The notes beneath the pieces were generated by a model, which searched no databases, was not told the origin of the DNA, and saw nothing but the letters and a program-made list of their open reading frames with translations. From Pedobacter frigiditerrae (GTDB lineage Bacteria > Bacteroidota > Bacteroidia > Sphingobacteriales > Sphingobacteriaceae): 64,000 bases of DNA. Shown here piece by piece: positions 47,035-55,638 of the stretch. The position numbers and the translations under genes were made by a program. Location of the stretch: the NCBI RefSeq assembly GCF_032678705.1, contig NZ_JAVTSS010000002.1:1116001-1180000 (forward strand), written 5' to 3'. Every line of letters begins with the position of its first letter. Within the stretch, counting starts at the first letter, position 1.

Positions 47035-47571
47035 ATGGCAACACTTAACATTCCTGAAAATGGCAAGGCCACAAAAGGAAGAAACGCAAAAGCATTACCA
47101 AGAGTAGATTTAACCGCAATGGTAGATTTAGCCTTTTTACTCATTACATTTTTTATGCTCACCACTTCTTTATCAAAGATGAAAGCTGTTGATATTGCAA
47201 AACCCGATCCGACTAACGTTACCGAAAATTTTGGGCAATGGCCAGCTTCTCGAACAATGAGCATCCTTTTAGGAAAAGATAATAAAGTAGTTTATTACAT
47301 GGGGGAAGCGAAGAATGCGATAATGAATGTTGCAAGTTTGGCCACTATTAAAACTCAAATTATTGCAAATAAACTAATGGTTCAAAAAACACATCAAATA
47401 GAAAAAGAAAAAAGGATGTTGATTGTTATTAAACCAACGGCAACTTCCGTTTATAAAAACTTTGTAGATGTTATAGATGAAATGAATATAAATGGGATTG
47501 AATCTTATGCTATTGATGATAAATACATTTTAGATCAAGAAAAGTCTTTTATGAAAATAAAAGGCATATAA
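47035..47571 (+). CDS. exbD: Orphan ExbD/TolR-type biopolymer transport protein
   Basis: Start set at ATG 47035 (178 aa); ATG 47005 is in frame but adds poorly conserved residues. It has one N-terminal membrane helix (about 29-48) with the functional Asp at 31 in RVDLTAMVDLAF, then a periplasmic domain. It is closely similar to the second ExbD gene at 53996, including an identical run of more than 20 residues around the helix. No ExbB lies beside it, so it probably works with the distant ExbB at 52401. It is monocistronic, converging on metK. Confidence 0.88.
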   Translation: MATLNIPENGKATKGRNAKALPRVDLTAMVDLAFLLITFFMLTTSLSKMKAVDIAKPDPTNVTENFGQWPASRTMSILLGKDNKVVYYMGEAKNAIMNVASLATIKTQIIANKLMVQKTHQIEKEKRMLIVIKPTATSVYKNFVDVIDEMNINGIESYAIDDKYILDQEKSFMKIKGI

Positions 47572-47576
47572 ATAAG

Positions 47577-47608
47577 AAAGGCGCTTCAATTTATTTTGAA
47601 GCGCTTTT
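47577..47608. terminator. Bidirectional terminator between orphan exbD and metK
   Basis: A stem AAAGGCGCTTCAA / TTGAAGCGCTTTT with a 6-nt loop between the convergent genes. Confidence 0.9.
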
Positions 47609-47625
47609 GTATATCGTTAGAAATT

Positions 47626-48912
47626 TTATAAGCCGAAAGCTGTTTTAACTTGAGGCACAAAGTCTAGTTTTTCCCATGTAAATAGCTCAACCGTAACAAC
47701 TTTCTCTTCACCATTTGGAGTTCTAAATGTTTTAGTTACTGTTTCAGGTTTGCGTCCCATGTGCCCATAAGCAGCAGTTTCACTATAAATTGGATTTCTC
47801 AATTTTAAACGTTGCTCAATAAAATAAGGGCGCATATCAAAGATAGATTCAACCTTTTTACTTATTTCGCCATCCGTTAAATCCACTTTTGAAGTGCCAT
47901 AAGTAACCACATTTATTGAGGTAGGTTTTGCTACACCAATTGCATAAGAAACTTGTACTAGAACTTCATCAGCCAAACCAGCCGCAACTAAATTTTTAGC
48001 AATGTGACGAGTTGCATACGCAGCACTTCTATCTACTTTACTTGGGTCTTTTCCTGAGAAAGCACCACCACCATGAGCACCTTTACCTCCGTAAGTATCC
48101 ACAATAATTTTCCTTCCAGTTAAGCCTGTATCGCCATGCGGACCGCCAATTACAAATACGCCAGTTGGGTTAATATGATAGGTAATGTTGTCGTTAAACA
48201 AATGAGCGTACTGAGGATATTTTGCCTTAATTCTTGGAATTAATATTGAAATTAAATCACTTTTTATTTTAACCAACATTTCTTCGTTCGCCGCATCTCT
48301 ATCTTCCTTTGAGTTAGATTGAGCTTTAACAAAGTCATCATGTTGAGTTGAAATTACAATGGCGTCGATTCTTTGAGGCTTGTTATCATCAGAATATTCT
48401 AAAGTAACTTGAGATTTTGCGTCTGGACGTAAATAAGTAATTTCAGAATTTTCTCTTCTCAAATTGGCTAATTCTCTCAATAACGCATGAGATAAATCAA
48501 GCGCTAATGGCATGTAGTTTTCAGTTTCGTTTGTAGCGTAACCAAACATCATTCCTTGATCACCAGCACCTTGCTCTTCTTTAGTTGTTCTGTCTACACC
48601 TTGATTAATATCCTGAGATTGCTCATGTATTGCTGATAGAATTCCGCAAGAGTTAGCCTCAAACATATATTCACTTTTAGTGTAACCAATTTTTTTGATT
48701 ACATCTCTTGCAATTTGCTGAACGTCTAAATAGGTTTTAGATTTAACTTCACCAGCTAAAATAACCTGTCCGGTAGTAACCAAGGTTTCACAAGCTACCT
48801 TCGATTCTGTATCAAATGCTAAAAAGTTATCGATTAACGCGTCTGAAATTTGATCTGCAATTTTATCAGGGTGGCCTTCAGATACAGATTCTGATGTAAA
48901 TAAATACGACAT
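47626..48912 (-). CDS. metK: S-adenosylmethionine synthetase
   Basis: A 428-aa cytoplasmic enzyme that forms SAM from methionine and ATP. The N-terminus [22 protein letters not shown] carries the methionine- and ATP-binding His and Asp (GHPDK). The [12 protein letters not shown] hexapeptide is present, as are [21 protein letters not shown] and [20 protein letters not shown], all in the MetK order. The length is about 40 residues longer than E. coli MetK, with an insert in the middle ([12 protein letters not shown] region), as in other Bacteroidetes. A probable SAM-sensing riboswitch precedes it. Confidence 0.97.
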   Translation of the reverse strand: MSYLFTSESVSEGHPDKIADQISDALIDNFLAFDTESKVACETLVTTGQVILAGEVKSKTYLDVQQIARDVIKKIGYTKSEYMFEANSCGILSAIHEQSQDINQGVDRTTKEEQGAGDQGMMFGYATNETENYMPLALDLSHALLRELANLRRENSEITYLRPDAKSQVTLEYSDDNKPQRIDAIVISTQHDDFVKAQSNSKEDRDAANEEMLVKIKSDLISILIPRIKAKYPQYAHLFNDNITYHINPTGVFVIGGPHGDTGLTGRKIIVDTYGGKGAHGGGAFSGKDPSKVDRSAAYATRHIAKNLVAAGLADEVLVQVSYAIGVAKPTSINVVTYGTSKVDLTDGEISKKVESIFDMRPYFIEQRLKLRNPIYSETAAYGHMGRKPETVTKTFRTPNGEEKVVTVELFTWEKLDFVPQVKTAFGL

Positions 48913-48985
48913 TTTAAATAATTAATATAAAAATAAACTATTGTAAAAGGAACCTGAAACCTTTAAAAAGGGCAGTAAAATGAAG

Positions 48986-49073
48986 TGTGGTAATAATTAG
49001 CACTTTTTTTTACGTGGTTGCAATCCAGCTCATATTTCATAGCATCGCAAATCAGTCCACTCTTAACACCACA
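48986..49073 (-). ncRNA. Probable SAM-I-type (S-box) riboswitch leader of metK
   Basis: In the minus-strand leader, six outer bases (TGTGGT at 49073-49068 and ACCACA at 48991-48986) pair to form a P1-like closing stem. Inside are S-box landmarks in order: TTAAGAG, then GTGGACTGAT, then GCAACCAC (the GTGG/CCAC pairing forms P2), then GTGCTAA. These match the aptamer's SAM-contacting motifs (GCAACC and GGUGCUAAUU). P3 is not clear by eye. About 73 nt separate it from ATG 48912, with only a weak terminator-like hairpin (AAAGG/CCTTT), so control could be at termination or translation. Covariance scoring was not possible. Confidence 0.68.
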
Positions 49074-49141
49074 AAATTACTACATATATTATTAATAGTC
49101 AAAAAATATCAATTATTTTGTGCTAGATTAATCATCATACA

Positions 49142-50020
49142 TTGGTAAAAATTAATATTTTATTCATTATAAATCCTATTTCTGGAGGCAAGAAAAAACA
49201 ACAAATACCTGCTGTTATAGATAAGCATCTAGATAAGGAAAGGTTTAATCCAAATTTTAGTTTTACTGAATATATCGGCCATGCTGCAGAAATAGCTGAA
49301 GAGGCAGGTAATAAAAGTTTTGATGTAATTATTGCCGTGGGTGGAGATGGAACAATTAATGAAATTGCTCCTAAGGTTATCCAAACAGGTAAAATACTAG
49401 GCATTATTCCTTTTGGTTCTGGGAACGGATTAGCCAGATTTTTAAAAATCCCTATGAATACGGTAAAAGCGATTGAATTGATTAATACTTTAAATGTGAA
49501 ATTGATTGACACTGCTGTACTAAACGATAAGCCATTTTTTAACATGGCGGGGATGGGATTTGACGCACACATCAGTTCTGTTTTTGCCAATAACAAAAGC
49601 AGAGGGCTTAAAGGATATGTAGAAATGGGTTTAAAAGAGATGACTTCCTATCAATCTCAAACCTACCATATAGATATTGATGGAGTTGTTTATAAAAGAA
49701 AGGCTTACGTAGTTAGTATTGCCAACTCTTCACAATATGGAAACAATGTACATATCTCGCCAAAATCTTCTTTAACAGATGGTTTGTTGGATATCTGTAT
49801 AGTTAAACCTTTTCCTTTATATAAAATTGTTGTGCTTGCTTATCAGATGTTGCGAGCTACAACAGATAAATCTGAAATGGTGGAGATTATTAGAGGTAAG
49901 CAAATTAAAATCACAAGGGAAAAGGAAGACTCAATCCACCTTGATGGTGAGCCTTTTTTGATGGGCAAAGAGATTAACATTAATATAGTTCCGTTATCTT
50001 TAAACATTATCGCAAAATAG
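49142..50020 (+). CDS. YegS/DgkA-like lipid (diacylglycerol) kinase
   Basis: A 292-aa soluble kinase. A stop codon just upstream leaves TTG 49142 as the only reasonable start (MVKINILFIINPISGG). DAGK catalytic motifs are GGDGTINE at 67-74 and FGSGNGLARFLKIP at 91-104, with the C-terminal domain DSIHLDGEPF. It phosphorylates lipids or related substrates with ATP at the membrane. It is divergent from metK and its riboswitch; the SUI1 gene follows after 1 bp, so the two are probably co-transcribed. Confidence 0.9.
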   Translation: MVKINILFIINPISGGKKKQQIPAVIDKHLDKERFNPNFSFTEYIGHAAEIAEEAGNKSFDVIIAVGGDGTINEIAPKVIQTGKILGIIPFGSGNGLARFLKIPMNTVKAIELINTLNVKLIDTAVLNDKPFFNMAGMGFDAHISSVFANNKSRGLKGYVEMGLKEMTSYQSQTYHIDIDGVVYKRKAYVVSIANSSQYGNNVHISPKSSLTDGLLDICIVKPFPLYKIVVLAYQMLRATTDKSEMVEIIRGKQIKITREKEDSIHLDGEPFLMGKEININIVPLSLNIIAK

Positions 50021-50021
50021 A

Positions 50022-50372
50022 ATGAAACCTAAAAAGAAAGTTATCAATGATTTTGGAGGGATTATGTTTTCTACTGATCCATCTTTTGTTTATGAAGAAG
50101 AATCGCAAATAGAAGAAAATATCTCAAATTCTCAACAAGATTTAAGAGTACAGCTTGACAGGAAAAATCGTGGAGGTAAAGCGGTTACCTTAATAACGGG
50201 GTTTAGAGGCAGGGAAGAGCAATTAGATGTTTTGGCAAAAATGTTGAAGACTAAATGCGGAGTTGGTGGGGCGGCAAAAGATGGCGAAATTTTAATCCAA
50301 GGAGATTTTAGAGATAAGGTGCTTTTGCTACTGCAAAAGGAGGGCTATAAAGTAAAAAAATCTGGAGGTTAA
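50022..50372 (+). CDS. SUI1/eIF1-like translation factor (YciH type)
   Basis: A 116-aa protein. The C-terminal eIF1/SUI1 domain (about 40-112) has LDRKNRGGKAVTLITGF, CGVGGAAKDGEILIQGDF and a final VKKSGG. Bacterial YciH members affect start-site selection on the ribosome in vitro, but the cellular role is poorly known. It starts 1 bp after the lipid kinase stop, so they share a transcript. Confidence 0.9.
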   Translation: MKPKKKVINDFGGIMFSTDPSFVYEEESQIEENISNSQQDLRVQLDRKNRGGKAVTLITGFRGREEQLDVLAKMLKTKCGVGGAAKDGEILIQGDFRDKVLLLLQKEGYKVKKSGG

Positions 50373-50476
50373 ATTGAGTATAAATTATTGATTGTCAACT
50401 TTTTATGTGTTAGTGTATTAGCCACAATAAGTAAAATTTTTCCTTAAAATTTGCATTTTTTGAGTTTATATCTGCT

Positions 50477-50484
50477 TAGCTTTG
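50477..50484 (+). promoter_or_regulatory. -7 element before pckA
   Basis: TAGCTTTG matches TANNTTTG and lies 21-28 bp before the start codon. The nearest upstream TTG elements are at 14 or 23 bp rather than 19, so the -33 element is uncertain. Confidence 0.5.
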
Positions 50485-50504
50485 CAGCATATTAAACCAA
50501 ATAT

Positions 50505-52109
50505 ATGAGCACTTTTAATGAACAGCAACCTGACTTGGGTTATCTAAATCTGTATGCCAAAAAAATAAAATATCAGCTTAGTGTAGCAGAACTAGTTGAG
50601 GAGGCAATCCAAAATAACGAAGGCACATTAGCAGATAGCGGAGCATTAGCAATTGATACAGGCAAATTTACTGGTCGTTCTCCTAAAGATCGTTTCATTG
50701 TTTGCGATGAAGTTACTGATCAATCTGTTTGGTGGGGCGATGTTAATATTAAAATAAGCGATCAGCATTTTGATGGTTTGCTTCAAAAAATAACCAATCA
50801 CCTTAGCGAAAAACAGATTTATGTGAGAGATGCTTATGCTTGTGCAGATGAAAAATACAAAACAACTATAAGAGTTGTAACAGAACATGCATTTCAAAAT
50901 CTATTTGCCAATAATCTATTTCTAAGATTTAAACAAGATGAGCTTATCGAGCAACCAGAGTGGACAATAATTGCAGCGCCTTCTTTTTTGGCTGATCCTA
51001 AGGTTGATGGAACTAGACAACCAAATTTTTCGATTTTAAATTTTTCAAGGAAAATAATTCTAATTGGAGGTACAGCCTATACAGGAGAAATTAAAAAGGG
51101 TATTTTCTCTGTATTGAATTTTATTCTACCAGAACAAAAGAAAACTTTATCAATGCACTGTTCTGCAAACATTGGGGAAAATAAAGACACAGCTATATTT
51201 TTTGGATTGTCAGGAACAGGAAAAACGACTTTGTCAGCGGATCCTAAAAGAGGTCTAATCGGCGATGATGAACATGGTTGGGGTGAGAACTCTATTTTTA
51301 ACTTCGAAGGCGGTTGTTACGCTAAGTGCGTTGATCTAACTGCAGAAAAAGAACCTCAAATATATAATGCTATAAAATTTGGCTCTTTGTTAGAAAACAC
51401 AAACTATTTTCAAGGAACAAGAAACGTAGACTTTTCTAACATTGAAAAAACAGAAAACACTAGGGTTGCTTATCCTATAAATTATATTGAAAATGCCATT
51501 GAGCCATCAGTAGCGTCAATTCCAAAAAACATTTTCTTTTTAACCGCAGATGCATTTGGAGTTTTGCCTCCGATATCCAAATTAACAACTGGGCAAGCCA
51601 TGTTTCATTTTATATCTGGCTATACAGCAAAGGTTGCGGGAACTGAAGCTGGTGTAACAGAACCACAATTAACCTTCTCGGCTTGTTTTGGAAAAGCTTT
51701 CTTACCATTGCACCCTACAAAATATGCAAAATTGCTTGGCGAAAAAATGGTAAAACACAATGTTAATGTATGGTTAGTTAACACAGGGTGGAGTGGAGGC
51801 CCTTATGGGATTGGAAATAGAATGAAGTTAAGTTATACTAGAGCAATGATTACGGCAGCGCTAAATGGGGGCTTGTTAAAAGCAGATTATGAGGAACACC
51901 CTGTATTTGGCTTATTGATGCCTAAAACTTGTGCAGAAGTGCCGAGTGAGATATTAAATCCTCGAAATACGTGGACCGATAAAAATAATTACGACCATAA
52001 AGCAAATGAACTTGCTCAGGCTTTCATTAACAACTTTAAACAATTTGAAGATTTTGCAGATGAAAAGATATTAAATGCACTTCCTAAAGTTGTTGAAAAC
52101 GTTATTTAA
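50505..52109 (+). CDS. pckA: Phosphoenolpyruvate carboxykinase (ATP)
   Basis: A 534-aa cytoplasmic enzyme converting oxaloacetate and ATP to phosphoenolpyruvate, the entry to gluconeogenesis. The P-loop (kinase-1) GLSGTGKTTLS is at 234-244 with Lys240. The metal/substrate motif LIGDDEHGW is at 251-259, the oxaloacetate-binding GRSPKDR at 57-63, and NTGWSGGPYG in the C-terminal half. Length and order are normal. A Bacteroidetes -7 element precedes it and two terminators follow, so it is transcribed alone. Confidence 0.97.
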   Translation: MSTFNEQQPDLGYLNLYAKKIKYQLSVAELVEEAIQNNEGTLADSGALAIDTGKFTGRSPKDRFIVCDEVTDQSVWWGDVNIKISDQHFDGLLQKITNHLSEKQIYVRDAYACADEKYKTTIRVVTEHAFQNLFANNLFLRFKQDELIEQPEWTIIAAPSFLADPKVDGTRQPNFSILNFSRKIILIGGTAYTGEIKKGIFSVLNFILPEQKKTLSMHCSANIGENKDTAIFFGLSGTGKTTLSADPKRGLIGDDEHGWGENSIFNFEGGCYAKCVDLTAEKEPQIYNAIKFGSLLENTNYFQGTRNVDFSNIEKTENTRVAYPINYIENAIEPSVASIPKNIFFLTADAFGVLPPISKLTTGQAMFHFISGYTAKVAGTEAGVTEPQLTFSACFGKAFLPLHPTKYAKLLGEKMVKHNVNVWLVNTGWSGGPYGIGNRMKLSYTRAMITAALNGGLLKADYEEHPVFGLLMPKTCAEVPSEILNPRNTWTDKNNYDHKANELAQAFINNFKQFEDFADEKILNALPKVVENVI

Positions 52110-52119
52110 TGTATTTTTT

Positions 52120-52150
52120 TTGCTTAAAATTTGTTTTTAAGCAATTTTTT
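52120..52150 (+). terminator. Intrinsic terminator of pckA (first)
   Basis: TTGCTTAAAA / TTTTAAGCAA with a 5-nt loop and T6, 10 bp after the pckA stop. Confidence 0.85.
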
Positions 52151-52164
52151 AGTTTTAATTGCGG

Positions 52165-52194
52165 AAGATTGTCAAACTAATGGCAATCTTTTTT
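52165..52194 (+). terminator. Second hairpin-T-run downstream of pckA
   Basis: AAGATTGTC / GGCAATCTT (one G-T pair), 8-nt loop, followed by a T-run. It backs up the terminator at 52120 and isolates pckA from the exbB operon. Confidence 0.75.
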
Positions 52195-52260
52195 AGTTAT
52201 ACAGGTAGCCTTATTGTAAAGGTTACAACGTAACGAATTAATTGTGTAACGTTAATTTAA

Positions 52261-52290
52261 TTTGTAAATTAAAATCAATTTATAAATTTG
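52261..52290 (+). promoter_or_regulatory. Promoter of the exbB-exbD-tonB operon
   Basis: TTTG at 52261-52264, 18 bp, then TAAATTTG at 52283-52290. This leaves a leader of about 105 nt before exbB. Upstream, GTTAC-AAC-GTAAC and TAACGTTA palindromes (52222-52254) could be regulator sites. Confidence 0.72.
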
Positions 52291-52400
52291 TCAACGCAAC
52301 ATTTAGTTATAAGAAACGTTGTGTGTATTACTATAAAATATTTTAACTAATTTTATTAAAGTTTAAAAACAAAGTACTAAAACTAAAAAACTAAAAAAAA

Positions 52401-53282
52401 ATGGCAAACGCACCAAAACCAACAACAGTTAAAAAAGAGAGCTCAACTGCATCTAATTTATTTGCAACTCTTGTAATTCCAATTTGTATCCTTATCGGGG
52501 TTACACTTTTCATCTTTGTATTAGGGAAACCGTCAAATTTCCAAATTGATCCAGCTGTAGCCAGTGCTAACAGTAGCTTATCATTAGCTTTCTATAATGA
52601 AGATACTCACGCTATTTTACCTCATCCAGGTAACTATGGTGGTATGGCTTACAAAGGTGGTTTCATCGTGCCAATCTTAATGGGTATGCTTTTAATGGTA
52701 TTCGTATTCTCAATTGAGCGTTTAATTGTTATCGGTAAAGCAACAGGAAAAGGAAGCTTAGATGCTTTTGTTAAAAAAATTCAATCACTTTTAAGTTCAG
52801 GAAACATTTCAGCAGCCGCTGCAGAATGTGATAAACAAGAAGGTTCAGTTGCAAACGTTATCAAATCTGGTCTTAAAAAATATGGCGAGATGGAAACTGA
52901 GCAAAATATGGATACTGACCAAAAATGTTTAGCTATTCAAAAAGATATCGAAGAAGCAACTTCATTAGAAATGCCAATGTTAGAGCAAAACCTAACTATC
53001 ATTGCTACTTTGGTATCAGTAGGTACTTTAATGGGTCTATTGGGTACAGTAACAGGTATGATTAAAGCGTTTGGTGGTTTGGCTAACTCAGGTGCGCCAG
53101 ATCAAGCAGCGTTAGCAACAGGTATTTCTGAGGCTTTGATTAATACAGCTACTGGTATTGGTACTTCTACTATCGCTATTATCATGTATAATATCTTAAC
53201 TTCTAAGATCGATAAATTGACTTACGCTATCGATGAGGCAGGTTTCAGCATCATCCAAACTTACGCTAGTACCCATAAATAA
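52401..53282 (+). CDS. exbB: ExbB/TolQ/MotA-type proton channel
   Basis: A 293-aa inner membrane protein. Relative to E. coli ExbB it has an extra N-terminal helix (about 22-42) and a loop of about 45 residues before the second helix (about 92-115). The MotA/TolQ/ExbB core has the cytoplasmic segment (120-190) and helices near 200-225 and 245-265 with TLMGLLGTVTGMIKAFGGLA and ALINTATGIGTSTIAI. It forms the pentameric proton channel for TonB energisation of the SusC transporters. It is first in an operon exbB-exbD-exbD-tonB with its own promoter. Confidence 0.94.
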   Translation: MANAPKPTTVKKESSTASNLFATLVIPICILIGVTLFIFVLGKPSNFQIDPAVASANSSLSLAFYNEDTHAILPHPGNYGGMAYKGGFIVPILMGMLLMVFVFSIERLIVIGKATGKGSLDAFVKKIQSLLSSGNISAAAAECDKQEGSVANVIKSGLKKYGEMETEQNMDTDQKCLAIQKDIEEATSLEMPMLEQNLTIIATLVSVGTLMGLLGTVTGMIKAFGGLANSGAPDQAALATGISEALINTATGIGTSTIAIIMYNILTSKIDKLTYAIDEAGFSIIQTYASTHK

Positions 53283-53365
53283 AAATTATTTTAATTTTTT
53301 TTACCGGCTTTATGGAAAACCGGAAGAATTAACATCATTAATTAAAATATTATAATTTTTATATT

Positions 53366-53986
53366 ATGCCTAGAGTAAAAGTTCCAAGAAAGAGTACCTC
53401 AGTAGACATGACCGCAATGTGCGATGTGGCCTTCTTGTTGTTAACTTTCTTTATTTTAACGGCAACTTCACGTCAACCAGATCCTTTGGATATTAAAACT
53501 CCATCGTCTACGGTTCTCTTCAAGGTGCCTGATAAAGACTTAGCAGTTTTAAGTATCGGTAAAGGAAAAGTTTTCATTGAGATCATTGGTAAAGATGTGA
53601 AAATGTTAACCCTCCAAAAAATGGCGGCCTTGTACAGCACTCAGTTTACAAAATCAGAAGCAGAACGTTTTGGTGTAATAGGTTCATTTGGTATACCATT
53701 TGGAAATCTAAAACAATTTATCAATGCTGATGCTAAAGATCGTAAGCAGATAGAGGAGTCATTAAAAGGTATTCCCACAGACTCTACAACTAACAATGAT
53801 CTTTATAGATGGATTGAGCAATCTCGTAGAGCTGTTGCTGAATTACATAATACGGAAATGCGTGTAAGCATAAAAGGAGATTCTGAAGAGGAATATCCAG
53901 TTGTTAGGAAAATTGTAGAAGTGCTTCAAAAGCAAAAAGTTAACAAATTTAGTTTAATCACATCAGCCGAAGCTGCTGCTAAATAA
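53366..53986 (+). CDS. exbD: ExbD/TolR-type protein, first copy of operon
   Basis: A 206-aa protein with one membrane helix (about 18-35) and the functional Asp20 (VDMTAMCDVAFLLLTFF), then a periplasmic domain. It is distinct from the next ExbD (about 30% similar by eye) and longer, with a KDRKQIEESL insert. It is an ion-channel subunit with ExbB. Two different ExbDs in one operon are common in Bacteroidetes. It follows exbB by 83 bp and precedes the second exbD by 9 bp. Confidence 0.92.
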   Translation: MPRVKVPRKSTSVDMTAMCDVAFLLLTFFILTATSRQPDPLDIKTPSSTVLFKVPDKDLAVLSIGKGKVFIEIIGKDVKMLTLQKMAALYSTQFTKSEAERFGVIGSFGIPFGNLKQFINADAKDRKQIEESLKGIPTDSTTNNDLYRWIEQSRRAVAELHNTEMRVSIKGDSEEEYPVVRKIVEVLQKQKVNKFSLITSAEAAAK

Positions 53987-53995
53987 AATAAAAAC

Positions 53996-54547
53996 ATGGC
54001 AGAATTAAATACCGGCGGGGGTGGCGATAAAGGTGGTAAAGTAAGAAGTAAAAAACAATCTACAAGAGTAGACTTAACCGCAATGGTTGATTTGGCTTTC
54101 TTGTTAATTACTTTCTTCATGTTAACCACTTCCTTATCTAAACCATTAGCAATGGACATCGCTAAACCCGATAAGGATATAAAAGATGAAAACAGAAAAG
54201 AACTGAAAGCATCTCAAACAATGACTATTTTACTAGGTAAAAACAATAAAATTGCTTGGTATATGGGCGTTCCATCTCCAAATACTCCTCCTACAATTGA
54301 AGGCTTTGGAGATATTAGAGCTTCTTTATTAAAAAATAAGCAAGAAGTTAAGGAAAAAATGGGTGGTAAGGATATAGTTATAGTAATTAAACCAACCGAC
54401 GGTTCTACTTACAAAAATTTTGTAGATATCATGGATGAGTTAAGCATTACTAAAACAAATATCAATGCTCCAGCAATTGATGATGATCCTGCCCATTTAA
54501 TGGATAGTGAGAAGGATTTTATGAGAGCTCAAGGGATTTTAAAATAA
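53996..54547 (+). CDS. exbD: ExbD/TolR-type protein, second copy of operon
   Basis: A 183-aa protein with a short Gly-rich N-terminus, a membrane helix with functional Asp32 (RVDLTAMVDLAF) and a periplasmic domain. It is nearly identical around the helix to the orphan ExbD at 47035, and the downstream halves align with VIKPT-x-x-S-x-YKNFVD in both. The two paralogues probably interchange in the same ExbB complex. It sits 9 bp after the first ExbD and 23 bp before tonB. Confidence 0.93.
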   Translation: MAELNTGGGGDKGGKVRSKKQSTRVDLTAMVDLAFLLITFFMLTTSLSKPLAMDIAKPDKDIKDENRKELKASQTMTILLGKNNKIAWYMGVPSPNTPPTIEGFGDIRASLLKNKQEVKEKMGGKDIVIVIKPTDGSTYKNFVDIMDELSITKTNINAPAIDDDPAHLMDSEKDFMRAQGILK

Positions 54548-54570
54548 GTTAACAATTAAAATATTAAGCA

Positions 54571-55392
54571 ATGTTTGGATCTAAAATAGATTTATTTAAC
54601 AAAGAATGGCTTGATGTAGTTTTTGCAAAAAAGAATAAAAGTTATGGAGCTTATGAGCTTCGTCAAACAAATGCAAAGAATACAACTAAATCATTATTAA
54701 TTGCATCGGCGATATTTATATTACTGTTTGTTGGGCCTAAAATTTACGCCTTAATAGCAGGAATATTGCCTGAACCACCTCCAGAAAAAATGATTGAGGT
54801 GACAATGCAACCACCTCCACCAATTAATCCGGAAGTAAAAACACCGCCGCCAGTTGAACCACCACCACCAAAGCAGGATCAGATTAAATTCCCTCCTCCA
54901 ATTGTGAAACCAGATAACGAGGTGCAAGATGAAGAGCCGCCTAAATTGGAAGACTTGAAGAAAGCAGACCCCGGTCAGAAAACTATTGAAGGTGATCCAA
55001 CGGCAGATATCGTTCAGATAGCTCCTGCAGGTGAAGGACCAAAACAAGCACAGGTTGTAGAGGATAACACCGTATATAACTTTGTTAGTATGGAAAATCC
55101 ACCTAACTATCCTGGAGGTTTGGACAAGTTCTACAAATACCTAGGTGATAACATTAAATATCCACCAATGGCTGCTGAGAACAATATTCAAGGTAAGGTA
55201 TTGGTTTCATTTACGGTAGAAAAAGACGGATCTTTAACAGATCTAAAAGTAGAACGTAAATTAGGCTATGGTACGGATGAAGAAGCAATGAGGGTATTAA
55301 AATTGAGCAAACGCTGGAATCCAGGTATGCAAAACGGTAAACCAGTTCGTGTAAAATATAACATTCCAATTAGCTTTAACTTAGCGCAATAA
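54571..55392 (+). CDS. tonB: TonB energy-transducing protein
   Basis: A 273-aa protein. The N-terminal cytoplasmic stretch includes KKNKSYGAYELRQTNAKN, a common feature of Bacteroidetes TonB. One membrane helix covers about 42-64. A proline-rich spacer (about 68-125, with many PPP blocks) bridges the periplasm, and the C-terminal TonB domain (about 185-270, NIQGKVLVSFTVEKDGSL) contacts transporter TonB boxes. The Pro-rich region is encoded by CCA/CCT runs. It lies in an operon with exbB and exbDs and would energise the four SusC proteins in this window. Confidence 0.94.
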   Translation: MFGSKIDLFNKEWLDVVFAKKNKSYGAYELRQTNAKNTTKSLLIASAIFILLFVGPKIYALIAGILPEPPPEKMIEVTMQPPPPINPEVKTPPPVEPPPPKQDQIKFPPPIVKPDNEVQDEEPPKLEDLKKADPGQKTIEGDPTADIVQIAPAGEGPKQAQVVEDNTVYNFVSMENPPNYPGGLDKFYKYLGDNIKYPPMAAENNIQGKVLVSFTVEKDGSLTDLKVERKLGYGTDEEAMRVLKLSKRWNPGMQNGKPVRVKYNIPISFNLAQ

Positions 55393-55398
55393 TATAGG

Positions 55399-55632
55399 AT
55401 GTTTAATCTTGATTATTTTAAACAGAAATCGCCTCAACAGCGATTTCTGTTCATTTTAGGCCTTGCCATGATATTGATTTTTGTATGCTTGGCAATACTA
55501 ATTGCATTTTTTGGTGAGTTAATTAATCTCGATCCAGAAAGATTCCCTAGAGTGTATCGTATTGCATTTGCAGTACTATTAGTAGTGTATTCGATAATTA
55601 GGTTCAATAGAATTACAAGTAGAAAAGACTAA
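55399..55632 (+). CDS. Small two-helix membrane protein of the ton operon
   Basis: A 77-aa protein with two hydrophobic helices (about 16-40 and 52-65) and a basic C-terminus (RFNRITSRKD). I do not recognise its family. Position 6 bp after tonB and directly before a phosphate-binding-type lipoprotein suggests an accessory role in the energy-transduction operon; function is otherwise unknown. Confidence 0.75.
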   Translation: MFNLDYFKQKSPQQRFLFILGLAMILIFVCLAILIAFFGELINLDPERFPRVYRIAFAVLLVVYSIIRFNRITSRKD

Positions 55633-55638
55633 GTGATA

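Noticed and set aside
54751..55047. 98-codon minus-strand frame
   Set aside because: It is antisense to the proline-rich region of tonB and mirrors the CCA/CCT repeat as Trp/Arg-rich low-complexity sequence.
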